NCBI RefSeq assembly: GCF_018531465.1
Contig: NZ_JAHDTF010000015.1
Span: forward strand, 62,001 to 126,000
Source of the DNA: Sphaerisporangium fuscum
Lineage (GTDB): Bacteria; Actinomycetota; Actinomycetes; Streptosporangiales; Streptosporangiaceae
Direction: 5' to 3'
Length of the DNA: 64,000 nucleotides
The position numbers and the translations under genes were made by a program. The notes under the pieces are model-generated. The model ran no database searches. It was not told the origin of the DNA and saw only the letters and a list, made by a program, of their open reading frames with translations. Shown in pieces: positions 8,933 to 16,218 of this stretch (position 1 is its first letter; each line of letters opens with the position of its first letter).

Positions 8933-8958
8933 CCCCGCGGCTACTCGAACAGGTCGGG
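8915..8958. terminator. bidirectional hairpin overlapping both coding ends
   Basis: A perfect 14 bp inverted repeat (CCCGACCTGTTCGA / TCGAACAGGTCGGG) with a 16-base loop spans the last codons and stop codons of the two convergent genes. Both proteins therefore end in nearly the same residues (PDLFD and PDLFE). It is placed to terminate transcription from either side. Confidence 0.65.
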
Positions 8959-9762
8959 CGGCGGGACGGGCGCGAGGACCGCGTCGCCGTCCTTGATCGG
9001 AGCCGCCCCCGCGACGAACTTCTCGAGCTGCTCCTCGTAGACGCACCGCGCCTGGGTCAGCCCGCCCGCCGCCCTCCGGGTGAGGTCCTGCAGGGGCAGC
9101 GGCGCGGGCGAGGCGGCGACGATCAGGTTGCCGAACCGGCGCCCGCGCATGATGCCCGGCTCGGCCAGCAGTGCCACGTGCGGGAACGCGCGGCGTACGG
9201 TCGCGATGACGCGGCGCGCGAAGGCCAGCCCCTTGCCGTCGGCGATGTTGATCAGCAGGGTGCCGGAGGCCTTCAGGACGCGGGCGACCTCCCCCAGGTA
9301 CTCGGCGGTGGCGAGCTCCAGCGGCATCGTCGCGCCGCTGAAGGCGTCCAGCACGAACAGGTCGGCCGAGTCGTCCCGCAGCTCCGCGACCCCGCTGCGC
9401 CCGTCGGCGATGCGCACCTTCAGCTTCGGCACCGACTTCAGCCGGAGCTGGTCCCGCACGAGCTGCACCAGAGCGGCGTCCGGCTCGACCACGATGTGGC
9501 GGGAGCCGGGCCGGGTCGCCGAGATGTACCGGGGGAGGGTGCACGCGCCACCGCCCACGTGGACCGCGTCCAGCGGCCCGTCCTCGATCACGTCGATCAC
9601 CTCCGCCATCAGGCGGACGTACTCGAAGTCGAGGTAGGTCGGGTCGTCCAGATCGACGTACGACTGAGGGACTCCCGCCATGCTCAGCAGCCAACCGGTG
9701 GGCCGGTCAAGATCGCGCAGGAGTTCCACCTCGCCCGAGTCCACCTTGTAGCGGCCCGGCAT
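8941..9762 (-). CDS. spermidine synthase-like methyltransferase-fold protein
   Basis: 273 residues with the Rossmann fold of polyamine synthases. Motif I is HVGGGACTLPRYI (about residues 58-70), followed by an acidic residue at the end of beta 2 (VVEPD) and VLDAFSGATMP in the position of the spermidine-synthase loop. The ATG at 9762 follows GAGGAG by 6 bp. Longer in-frame starts exist (GTG 11 codons upstream) but lack family similarity. It diverges from the PBP-like gene at 9855. Many actinobacterial members annotated as spermidine synthase have unproven substrates, so true polyamine synthesis is only a possibility. Confidence 0.8.
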   Translation of the reverse strand: MPGRYKVDSGEVELLRDLDRPTGWLLSMAGVPQSYVDLDDPTYLDFEYVRLMAEVIDVIEDGPLDAVHVGGGACTLPRYISATRPGSRHIVVEPDAALVQLVRDQLRLKSVPKLKVRIADGRSGVAELRDDSADLFVLDAFSGATMPLELATAEYLGEVARVLKASGTLLINIADGKGLAFARRVIATVRRAFPHVALLAEPGIMRGRRFGNLIVAASPAPLPLQDLTRRAAGGLTQARCVYEEQLEKFVAGAAPIKDGDAVLAPVPPPDLFE

Positions 9763-9854
9763 GGGTGTCTCCTCGGACTTGCGCTTGCCCACACGGCCTC
9801 CCCTTGTTCTGGTATATCCGGAGGTGCCCTGCCCGGCACTCCTGGGAGAACCGT

Positions 9855-11189
9855 ATGCGTCGTCGAGGACTGCTCGCTCTCGTCGTGGTGAGCGTCCTCG
9901 TCGTCGCCGCGGCACTGACCGCCCTCGCGGTGGAAGCCCGCCGGGTGTCCGGCAGCGCCGAACAGACGGCCACGGCGTACCTCGACGCGTGGGAGGGACA
10001 GAACCTCACCGAGATGCGCAAGCTGGTCGCCGCCCCGCCCGCCGACTTCATGGACCAGCACCGCCGTCTCAGCACCGACCTGCAGGTCTTGTCGATCAGG
10101 CTGACGCCGGGGAAGGTCGTACGCCGGGGTGAGCGGGCCGCGGACATGCCGTTCGAGGGGGTCAGGCAGATCGGGGAACTCGGCGAGTGGAAGTTCTCCG
10201 CCGTGCTGCACCTCGCCGTCCGGGACGGCGCCTGGAAGGTGGTCTGGACCCCCGAGACCCTCCACCCTGGTCTGGCCGCGGGGGAGCGGCTGCGCCTGGC
10301 CGAGATCTCCGTGCCCGGCACCGACCTGCTGACCCGGCAGGGGAAGCCGCTTCCGCGCGACAGCGGGGCCGAGGCGTACGTCAAGGCCCTCACCGGCAAG
10401 ATCGACGAGCTCGGCGGCGCCTCGGCGGGCTGGGCCGTCGAAGCCGTCTCCCCCAACAGGGTACGGAGGCTCGTGGTGTTCCGGCGGCCCGTCGAGCGGA
10501 CCTACCGCACGACGATCGACTGGTGGACGGAGGCGGCCGCGGCCCGCGCGCTGGACGGCACGGCCCTGCCCGCCGCGATCGTGGCCGTACGGCCGTCGAC
10601 CGGGGAGGTGCTCGCGGTGGCCGACCGGCTGCCCGGACAGGGCGCCTTCTACACGCCGTACCCACCCGGCTCGGCGTTCAGGATCGTGACGACCGCCGCC
10701 CGGCTGTCGAACGGCGGGCTCCGCCAGGAGGCCAAGGAGTTCGGCTTCGGCAAGAGTCTGAAATCCGGCCTCGGCGGCGTGTGCGGGTCGATAGGGAAGC
10801 CCCGGGCGGGCTCGGTGGAGGCCACTCCGTTGTGCATGGCGCTCGCCGCGGCGGCCGTCCAGAACGGCACATGGCGGTCACCGCGCCTGATGTCGGAGAA
10901 AGCCGTCAAGCGCCTGGAAGGTGGCAAGCTCCCCCCGCCGAGGAAACTGGCCCCGGCGGTGGTGTCAGGCCTCCGGTCGATGATGTCGCCCCAAGGTGGG
11001 GACCGGTCGCCGTCCGGCCTCCACAAGGGGATGTCCGGCGAGCCGGGTACGGCCCGGGCCGGCTCCGGCGTCGACCACGCCTGGTACGTGGGCTACCGGG
11101 GCGACCTCGCCTTCGCCGTCTTCGTCGAACACGGCGCCACGGCCACAGCGGCCGTCCCCCTCGCAACCCGCTTCCTCGCCGCCCTGTAG
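9855..11189 (+). CDS. penicillin-binding-protein-like protein with degenerate transpeptidase motifs
   Basis: 444 residues: a membrane anchor at about residues 4-26, an NTF2-like (MecA-N-type) domain at about 32-135, a linker, and a shortened transpeptidase-like domain at about 225-444. The fold is recognisable from PPGSAFRIVTTAA, EFGFGK and DHAWYVGYRGDLAFAVFVEHG. However, the active-site SxxK is S273-A-F-R276, the SxN segment between roughly residues 281 and 295 is absent, and KTG is replaced by E396-P-G398. Peptidoglycan crosslinking activity is therefore unlikely. It may be a pseudo-enzyme with a scaffolding or beta-lactam-sensing role. The ATG at 9855 follows GGGAGAA. A terminator follows at 11213. 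Confidence 0.8.
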   Translation: MRRRGLLALVVVSVLVVAAALTALAVEARRVSGSAEQTATAYLDAWEGQNLTEMRKLVAAPPADFMDQHRRLSTDLQVLSIRLTPGKVVRRGERAADMPFEGVRQIGELGEWKFSAVLHLAVRDGAWKVVWTPETLHPGLAAGERLRLAEISVPGTDLLTRQGKPLPRDSGAEAYVKALTGKIDELGGASAGWAVEAVSPNRVRRLVVFRRPVERTYRTTIDWWTEAAAARALDGTALPAAIVAVRPSTGEVLAVADRLPGQGAFYTPYPPGSAFRIVTTAARLSNGGLRQEAKEFGFGKSLKSGLGGVCGSIGKPRAGSVEATPLCMALAAAAVQNGTWRSPRLMSEKAVKRLEGGKLPPPRKLAPAVVSGLRSMMSPQGGDRSPSGLHKGMSGEPGTARAGSGVDHAWYVGYRGDLAFAVFVEHGATATAAVPLATRFLAAL

Positions 11190-11191
11190 AA

Positions 11192-11205
11192 GAGCGCGCG
11201 CTCTG
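11192..11205. repeat. 14 bp perfect palindrome
   Basis: AGAGCGCGCGCTCT is a perfect palindrome 3 bp after the PBP-like gene and just before its terminator hairpin. Confidence 0.6.
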
Positions 11206-11212
11206 GAAAATG

Positions 11213-11234
11213 GTGCCTTCGGCGCCGTTTTTTG
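11213..11234 (+). terminator. rho-independent terminator after the PBP-like gene
   Basis: The stem GGTGCC/GGCGCC with a TTC loop is followed by G and six T residues. It is one of the few classical U-tailed terminators in the window. Confidence 0.85.
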
Positions 11235-11436
11235 AGGGCGACGCTCGCCTGGCGGGGCACTCTTCGTTGCGCGGGTGGTCGGCCGGTTGGGTTGGGTGCG
11301 GTGGCTCTTTGCTATTGCGCGAACGCCGATCTCACCCGCTCGATCCGGCGCCTTCCCACCGGCGCCGGGTCGGTGGGAGGAAGTACGGCGATATCGGCGC
11401 CGCCGTACGGCGGGTGACCGGTCGACGCAGAGGATG

Positions 11437-11898
11437 TCAGGCACCTCTGCCGCCGGTCTGGTCGCGTAGGGTGATTTTGCCGTCTCGGTCGCGGCGGGCC
11501 TGCAGCACAAGGGCTCCGTACTCGTAGCTGGGGTAGGGGTGGGTGTTTCCGTCGAGCCGGGCCTGCCAGACGGCGCCTTTCCCGCTGTCGTACATCCCGC
11601 CCATGGCGTCCAGCAGCCGCCTGCGCGCGGTGCCGAGGCCATCCGTTACCCCGCAGGCGCCACGACCACCACCGTCGTCGACGGCGGTCCAGACGTACAG
11701 GGTCGGCTCACCAGGACGGTCGGCGAGTCCTGGCAGGTCGCCGCTTACGGAGATTTCCCCTACGGGAGGGGAGGCGTACGGACGGCGAAGTGGAGCGTTG
11801 TGCGCGGCAGGGACCGGGTTGTTGGTGACGGTGGCCGCGGGGCGTTCATCCCTGCTCGTGCCGCCGGAGGGACCTGAGGGCTGCTCGTTCGTGTTCAC
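11437..11898 (-). CDS. hypothetical protein, coupled to the upstream small gene
   Basis: 153 residues of unknown function. A disordered, Thr/Pro/Asn-rich N-terminal half is followed by a compact C-terminal part containing GAVWQARLDG and SYEYGALVLQARRD. I start it at the GTG at 11898 because this overlaps the stop codon of the preceding gene as GTGA, a standard coupled arrangement; no ribosome-binding site further upstream competes. It forms a two-gene unit with 11895-12185, which is divergent from an XRE/TPR regulator. No domain is recognised. Confidence 0.6.
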   Translation of the reverse strand: MNTNEQPSGPSGGTSRDERPAATVTNNPVPAAHNAPLRRPYASPPVGEISVSGDLPGLADRPGEPTLYVWTAVDDGGGRGACGVTDGLGTARRRLLDAMGGMYDSGKGAVWQARLDGNTHPYPSYEYGALVLQARRDRDGKITLRDQTGGRGA

Positions 11899-12185
11899 GC
11901 CGACCTCACAGCCTGCCAGGCGAACGCCGTGACCAGGCCCAGTTCGGCCTCCCGCATCGATTCCCGCAGCTCTTCCACCGTGCCGGCTTCGAGCAGGATC
12001 GGTCGGGGAGCGTTCCAGAGCGCGAACGCGAAGAACCGCCGGCTGCCGATGCCGTAGGTGACCTGCCACGCCGGCTCCATCTGGTCCAACTGCGCCGCCG
12101 CGGCCCGCTTCCCCATGTCCCACCGTCGCCGTCCGACCGGCTCGACCGGCGCCCCGGCCCGATGCTTCCCGGATCCTCCGCTCAT
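11895..12185 (-). CDS. hypothetical small protein
   Basis: 96 residues of unknown function. The core is WQVTYGIGSRRFFAFALWNAP followed by an alpha-helical end (VEELRESMREAELG), suggesting a small alpha/beta domain. The ATG at 12185 has AAGGTGG 5-6 bp upstream; another possible start is the ATG at 12116. Its stop overlaps the GTG start of the next gene by 4 bp. The pair faces away from the regulator at 12588, a layout often seen for small regulator-target pairs in actinomycetes. The function remains unknown. Confidence 0.6.
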   Translation of the reverse strand: MSGGSGKHRAGAPVEPVGRRRWDMGKRAAAAQLDQMEPAWQVTYGIGSRRFFAFALWNAPRPILLEAGTVEELRESMREAELGLVTAFAWQAVRSA

Positions 12186-12326
12186 TCCGCCACCTTCTGC
12201 CGGTACGGGGACTTCGCGTGCCACGAGCAGCCCGTCGACGGTGACGTGTGGCCGGCTTGCGATCGAATCCTGATCATCCGGCTGGCTCTGCCCTGAGTCA
12301 TAGGTCAGGAGGGCCTTCCTGATCGA

Positions 12327-12366
12327 GGGGCCCGTACGGCGTTTCCGCGCATGCGGGCCCCGTTTT
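12327..12366 (+). terminator. possible terminator without an obvious upstream gene
   Basis: GGGGCCC and GGGCCCC pair across a 21-base loop and are followed by GTTTTC. No plus-strand gene precedes it within 1.1 kb, so it may end a short RNA or insulate the regulator at 12588. Confidence 0.4.
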
Positions 12367-12557
12367 CTTGTATATCACCTTTAACTTCCGGACATGGCAG
12401 CATCGCCCGAGATTCGAAAGTCGGCGCTGGATGACTTTGTGACTGGAGTTATCACCGCCGACTCCTGATCCTGCGTCGTTGACCTGCCGCCTTTGTCGCG
12501 TCACCATGGTCAGCGTCCGTGTGCGTTCAGTCACTGTTGCGTCGTCGCCGCAATGGT

Positions 12558-12568
12558 GTTGCCGCAAC
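12558..12568. promoter_or_regulatory. GTTGCCGCAAC dyad upstream of the XRE/TPR regulator
   Basis: A perfect 5+1+5 inverted repeat located 19 bp before the GTG start of the regulator. Two further copies, with G at the centre, lie inside the same gene. This is a plausible autoregulatory operator. Confidence 0.4.
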
Positions 12569-12587
12569 AGGAAGGGTCTTCTCCGAG

Positions 12588-13832
12588 GTGATAACGGGTC
12601 AGGACTTACGAATGTCACGTCTGAGCCGGGGGGTGAGCCTGGACGGACTGGCGAAGAGCACGGGCATGTCAAAAGGGCATCTCAGCCGTGTGGAGCGCGG
12701 CCAGCGGGAAGTCACCCCCGCTGTGGTCCGGAGTTACCAGGAGGCACTGGGTGTTGTCGTTGCGGCAACCCATTGTGTTGCGGCAACGAATACGGAGAGC
12801 GGCTTGCCGTCCAATATGGAAGATATGAAGCGCAGGAGCCTCCTTGGGATCATCGCGGCTGCCTCCGTTGGGGCCGCCGCGATGGAACCGCTTTCCCGGC
12901 TTTTGGATGGTTTCGAGGGCCGAGGACTGTCTCGCGTCGGTATCGCCGAGGTCCAGGCCATAGAGGCAGCCGCCGATCTCTACACCCGGATGGATCTCGC
13001 TCACGGTGGTGGCATGGCGGTAGCCATGGCCCGCGGCTCGCTGGAGTGGGGCCTTGACCTGCTCGACAAGCCGATGAACCAGCCCATCCGTGAGCGCCTG
13101 TCGTCGGCGATCGGTCTGCTGGCCGACCGCTTCGGGTGGGCGATCTACGATGCGGGCGACATGTCCACAGCGACGAAGGTTCTCGCTCTCGCGCTGGACA
13201 ACTCCGCACGAGGCGCTGACCGTGATCTTCGTGCGCACGTCATGCTCGACCTGTCCACCGTCACCACGGACAGCGGCCGTCCGGCTGACGGCGTCGAGAT
13301 TCTCCGCATGGCGTTGGGCGACGAGCGGGTCAGCTCCGTCGAACGCGCCAACCTTCACGCCGTCGCGGCACGGCACTGCGCCGCCGCTCACGACCGGCGA
13401 GCAGGACTACGGCATGTCGAGTTGGCCGAGGAAGCACTGAGCAGGCCTCAGCAGGCCGCAGCGCCCGAGTGGGCACGACGGATCACCGTTTCGCCCGGCC
13501 ACCACGACAGTGCTCTGGGACTGGCGCTCTTCGCCCTCGATGAGGACCGCCGGGCGCACGAGCGGCTGTCGTCCGCGCTCGCTCGACTCGACACCGGACG
13601 CACACGGACCGGACTGCGCTGCCGCACCCGCCTTGCCATCCTGAACATGCGAGCGGGCGACCGGGAGGGCGGCGAGCGGGAATCACGCCGAGCGGTGCAG
13701 GACGCCATGGGTGTGCGGTCACGCCGCGTGTCGAGCGACCTGGCGACGATGGTCGAGTGTGCCCGCACTCACGGCATGGGAGAGCTGGCCGACGAACTGG
13801 CCCGATCACTGGCCCAGCAGGCGGCGGCTTGA
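12588..13832 (+). CDS. XRE-family transcriptional regulator with TPR-like C-terminal domain
   Basis: 414 residues. An N-terminal helix-turn-helix (about residues 5-60, with LAKSTGMSKGHLSRVERGQREVT) is typical of Cro/C1-type DNA binding. A linker carries KRRSLLGIIAAASVGAAAM, an RR-plus-hydrophobic motif frequent in actinobacterial proteins of this class. About 300 helical residues resembling tetratricopeptide repeats follow. The GTG at 12588 gives the HTH a normal start. The linker contains the DNA dyads at 12759-12787, which encode VAAT repeats. The probable target is the divergent pair at 11437-12185; the signal it senses is unknown. Confidence 0.8.
   Translation: MITGQDLRMSRLSRGVSLDGLAKSTGMSKGHLSRVERGQREVTPAVVRSYQEALGVVVAATHCVAATNTESGLPSNMEDMKRRSLLGIIAAASVGAAAMEPLSRLLDGFEGRGLSRVGIAEVQAIEAAADLYTRMDLAHGGGMAVAMARGSLEWGLDLLDKPMNQPIRERLSSAIGLLADRFGWAIYDAGDMSTATKVLALALDNSARGADRDLRAHVMLDLSTVTTDSGRPADGVEILRMALGDERVSSVERANLHAVAARHCAAAHDRRAGLRHVELAEEALSRPQQAAAPEWARRITVSPGHHDSALGLALFALDEDRRAHERLSSALARLDTGRTRTGLRCRTRLAILNMRAGDREGGERESRRAVQDAMGVRSRRVSSDLATMVECARTHGMGELADELARSLAQQAAA
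12759..12787. repeat. two GTTGCGGCAAC dyads inside the regulator gene
   Basis: Perfect inverted repeats at 12759-12769 and 12777-12787, centres 18 bp apart. They match the upstream dyad at 12558 except for the central base. All three copies are in the same reading phase and encode Val-Ala-Ala-Thr. Confidence 0.55.
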
Positions 13833-13841
13833 ACGAGGTGC

Positions 13842-15053
13842 TCACGGACTTTGGGGCGTGGGCTCCTGGGTGAGGCGGCGTTCGGCGAGTTCGGCGTACA
13901 GGGCGGCTCCGTCGGCCAGGACGGCGTCGTCGAAGGCCGCCTGCGGGGAGTGGTTGTAGGCCGCGCTGGACGGGTCGAGGTCGGCGGGGCAGGCGCCGAG
14001 GGCGAGGAACGCCGACGGCACCTCGTCGCAGATGAACGAGAAGTCCTCCGCGCCGGTGAACGGCTGGGGTGCCTTGACGAAGCGGTGCTCGTCGAACACC
14101 TCGCGCACGGTCTCACCGGCGAACTCCGCCTCGACGGCGCTGTTCACCGTGACCGGGTAGCTGACGTCGTACTTCGCGTCGACCTCCAGGCCGTGCGCGG
14201 CGGCTATGCCGTCGAGGAGCTTCAGGATGCGCTCCTGGACGCGCTCGTGCGCCGAGTGGGAGAACGAGCGTATCGTCGCCTCGAACCGGGCCTCGTCCGG
14301 GATGATGTTGTCCGCCGTGCCGGCGTGGAAGCTTCCCACGGTCACCACGACCGGGTCGAAGACGTCGAATCCCCGGGTCACCATGGTCTGCAGCGCGGTC
14401 ACCATCTCGCACGCGGCCGTGATCGGATCGCGGGCCAGGTGCGGGGTCGAGCCGTGCCCGCCAGCCCCGCGCACGGTGACGAGCAGCCGGTCGGCCGCCG
14501 CCATGATGGGGCCGCTGCGGGTGACGAAGACGCCGCGCGGGAGCAGCGAGCTGATCACGTGCAGCGCGTACGCGGCCACGGGGCGCCGCCCGGACGCGTC
14601 CAGCACCCCTTCCTCGATCATGATCTTGGCGCCGCCGGCGCCCTCCTCGCCGGGCTGGAACATGAAGACGACGTCGCCGGCGAGCCGGTCGCGCCGGGCG
14701 GCGAGCAGGTGGGCGGCTCCGGCCAGCATGGTGGTGTGCAGGTCGTGCCCGCAGGCGTGCATGAGGCCCGGGGACTGCGAGACGACGGGGCCGGTGCCGC
14801 GCTCGGTCACCGGGAGCGCGTCCATGTCGCCGCGCAGCAGCACGGTGGGACCGGGGCGCGCGCCGCGCAGAACGGCGGTGACGGAGCTCAGCCGCTTACC
14901 GGTGGAGATCTCCAGCGGCAGGCCCTCCAACGCGGTGAGCACCTTCTCCTGGGTCCTCGGGAGGTCCAGTCCCAGCTCGGGTTCCCGGTGCAGCGCGTGG
15001 CGCAGCCGTACGAGCTCCTCGCTGATGTCGCGGGCGGCTTCGCGAAGGGACAC
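13842..15053 (-). CDS. M20-family amidohydrolase (M20D)
   Basis: 403 residues, the standard length for hippurate/indole-3-acetyl-amino-acid hydrolase-like M20D enzymes. Metal site and catalytic segments are HACGHDLHTTM (Cys101, His103) and QPGEEGAGG (Glu136/Glu137); a dimerisation-domain segment (GAGGHGSTPH) and the C-terminal FTGAEDFSF ligand region are also present. It likely hydrolyses an N-acyl amino acid amide. The GTG at 15053 is chosen because GGAGGTGG lies just upstream, while the in-frame ATG at 15086 has none. It is convergent with the XRE regulator, 9 bp apart. Confidence 0.88.
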   Translation of the reverse strand: MSLREAARDISEELVRLRHALHREPELGLDLPRTQEKVLTALEGLPLEISTGKRLSSVTAVLRGARPGPTVLLRGDMDALPVTERGTGPVVSQSPGLMHACGHDLHTTMLAGAAHLLAARRDRLAGDVVFMFQPGEEGAGGAKIMIEEGVLDASGRRPVAAYALHVISSLLPRGVFVTRSGPIMAAADRLLVTVRGAGGHGSTPHLARDPITAACEMVTALQTMVTRGFDVFDPVVVTVGSFHAGTADNIIPDEARFEATIRSFSHSAHERVQERILKLLDGIAAAHGLEVDAKYDVSYPVTVNSAVEAEFAGETVREVFDEHRFVKAPQPFTGAEDFSFICDEVPSAFLALGACPADLDPSSAAYNHSPQAAFDDAVLADGAALYAELAERRLTQEPTPQSP

Positions 15054-15278
15054 CGGGCTCCACCTCCAGGTCTGGGTGCCGTTCATGTGTCGATTCACAC
15101 GATATTGAGGGACTTGATGGGAGACGGCAAGTATTTGACCGTCATGTGGTCTGTTACCAGGTCCTTTCCGGAAAGGAACCGAATCGTGGGGCAGGGGGCG
15201 TACGACGGCGGCCGGGTGCCGTGCCGATGGCGCATGTCCTCCTCGTCCCGGATTCCAACCTAGGGGGATGAGGACGAC

Positions 15279-15869
15279 ATGCAAGAGCACATGCAGGCCC
15301 TGCGCCAGGAAGTGGGCCGTCACTGGTGGGTGCTCGCGATACGGGGCGTCGTCGCGATCGTGTTCGGCGTCCTGGCTCTCGCCTGGCCGCTGATCACGCT
15401 TCTCGCGCTGGTGGTCCTGTTCGGGGCCTGGGCGATCGTCAGCGGGATCTTCACGCTGATCGGCGCCTTTCGTGGCGCTCACTCGGCCGAGTTCAGGGCC
15501 TGGATGATCGTGTCCGGCGTCCTCGGGATCGTGGCGGGCCTGATCGCGTGGGCCTGGCCGGGGATCACCGCTCTCGCGCTCCTCATGCTCATCGCCGCCT
15601 ACGCCGTCATCATCGGCGCTGTGGAGATCATCGCCACGGTGCGCAGGCACAGGGCCGGGGAGACCGATTGGATGTACCTCGCCAGCGGAGTGCTCGCCGT
15701 GATCTTCGGAATCCTGCTGTTCATCTGGCCCGCGAAGGGCGCACTCGCGGTCACCTGGCTGATCGGCGTCTTCGCGATCGTGTACGGCGTGTCGCTGCTG
15801 GTGCTGGCCTACCGCGTCCGCGAGATCGCCCACCGCGGCCCGGCCGGCACGGCGGCCCACGCCGTCTAG
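15279..15869 (+). CDS. HdeD/DUF308-family membrane protein
   Basis: 196 residues with six membrane helices in three similar pairs; repeated segments such as VVAIVFGVLALAWPLITLLAL and GVLGIVAGLIAWAWPGITAL show the internal triplication typical of HdeD/DUF308 proteins. In enterobacteria HdeD is linked to acid resistance; the actinobacterial role is not established. The ATG follows GATGAGGACGAC. The gene stands alone, divergent from the M20 gene. Confidence 0.85.
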   Translation: MQEHMQALRQEVGRHWWVLAIRGVVAIVFGVLALAWPLITLLALVVLFGAWAIVSGIFTLIGAFRGAHSAEFRAWMIVSGVLGIVAGLIAWAWPGITALALLMLIAAYAVIIGAVEIIATVRRHRAGETDWMYLASGVLAVIFGILLFIWPAKGALAVTWLIGVFAIVYGVSLLVLAYRVREIAHRGPAGTAAHAV

Positions 15870-16218
15870 CCGCACTCTGGTCGCCATTCGGCCCGGCCGC
15901 CGAACGAGGCCCTCTCGGCGAGCGCAGCCGGCTGGGACGGCGACCCCTGACCGCCGGGCTACGCCGCGACGAGGGGCCCTTGGCGTCGGGCGCTGGAAGT
16001 CGTCACGGGCCGGTGAGGCGATCGGGCTCGCGGCCCGTCTCCCCGGCCCGGGCGGGTCGATGTGCGGCGAAGCCGGCGGGCGGGTCGCGGCGCTGTCAAC
16101 CCCTGATGGGGCATAAAAAATCGCGCGGTAAGGGGATACTGCCGAAAGATATCCTATTCTGCGGCCTTGTTTCCGGGAATACTATGGCAGGGAGCGTCTG
16201 ACTCTACCTGGAGGGCCC
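15870..16218. other. gene-free interval upstream of lat
   Basis: 349 bp. The first 230 bp are GC-rich with no gene. From about 16106 an AT-richer stretch (CATAAAAAATCG, then AAGATATCCTATTC) probably holds the promoter of the lysine transaminase gene. No operator is clear. Confidence 0.45.

Larger units (their letters stand above)
12186..12587. other. divergent intergenic region, partly low GC
   Basis: 402 bp between the unknown pair and the XRE/TPR regulator. It holds a possible terminator hairpin (12327-12361 plus T-rich tail), an AT-rich stretch at about 12368-12390 suited to a promoter, and a GTTGCCGCAAC dyad at 12558. No gene is supported. Confidence 0.5.

Noticed and set aside
12479..13057. 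Alternative frame in the XRE/TPR regulator
   Set aside because: Overlaps the regulator in another phase; amino acid content is typical of a shadow, and the HTH is in the 12588 frame.
13851..15263. Plus-strand frame of 470 codons over the M20 amidohydrolase
   Set aside because: Antisense frame of the amidohydrolase, rich in Arg, Gly and His; no domain features.
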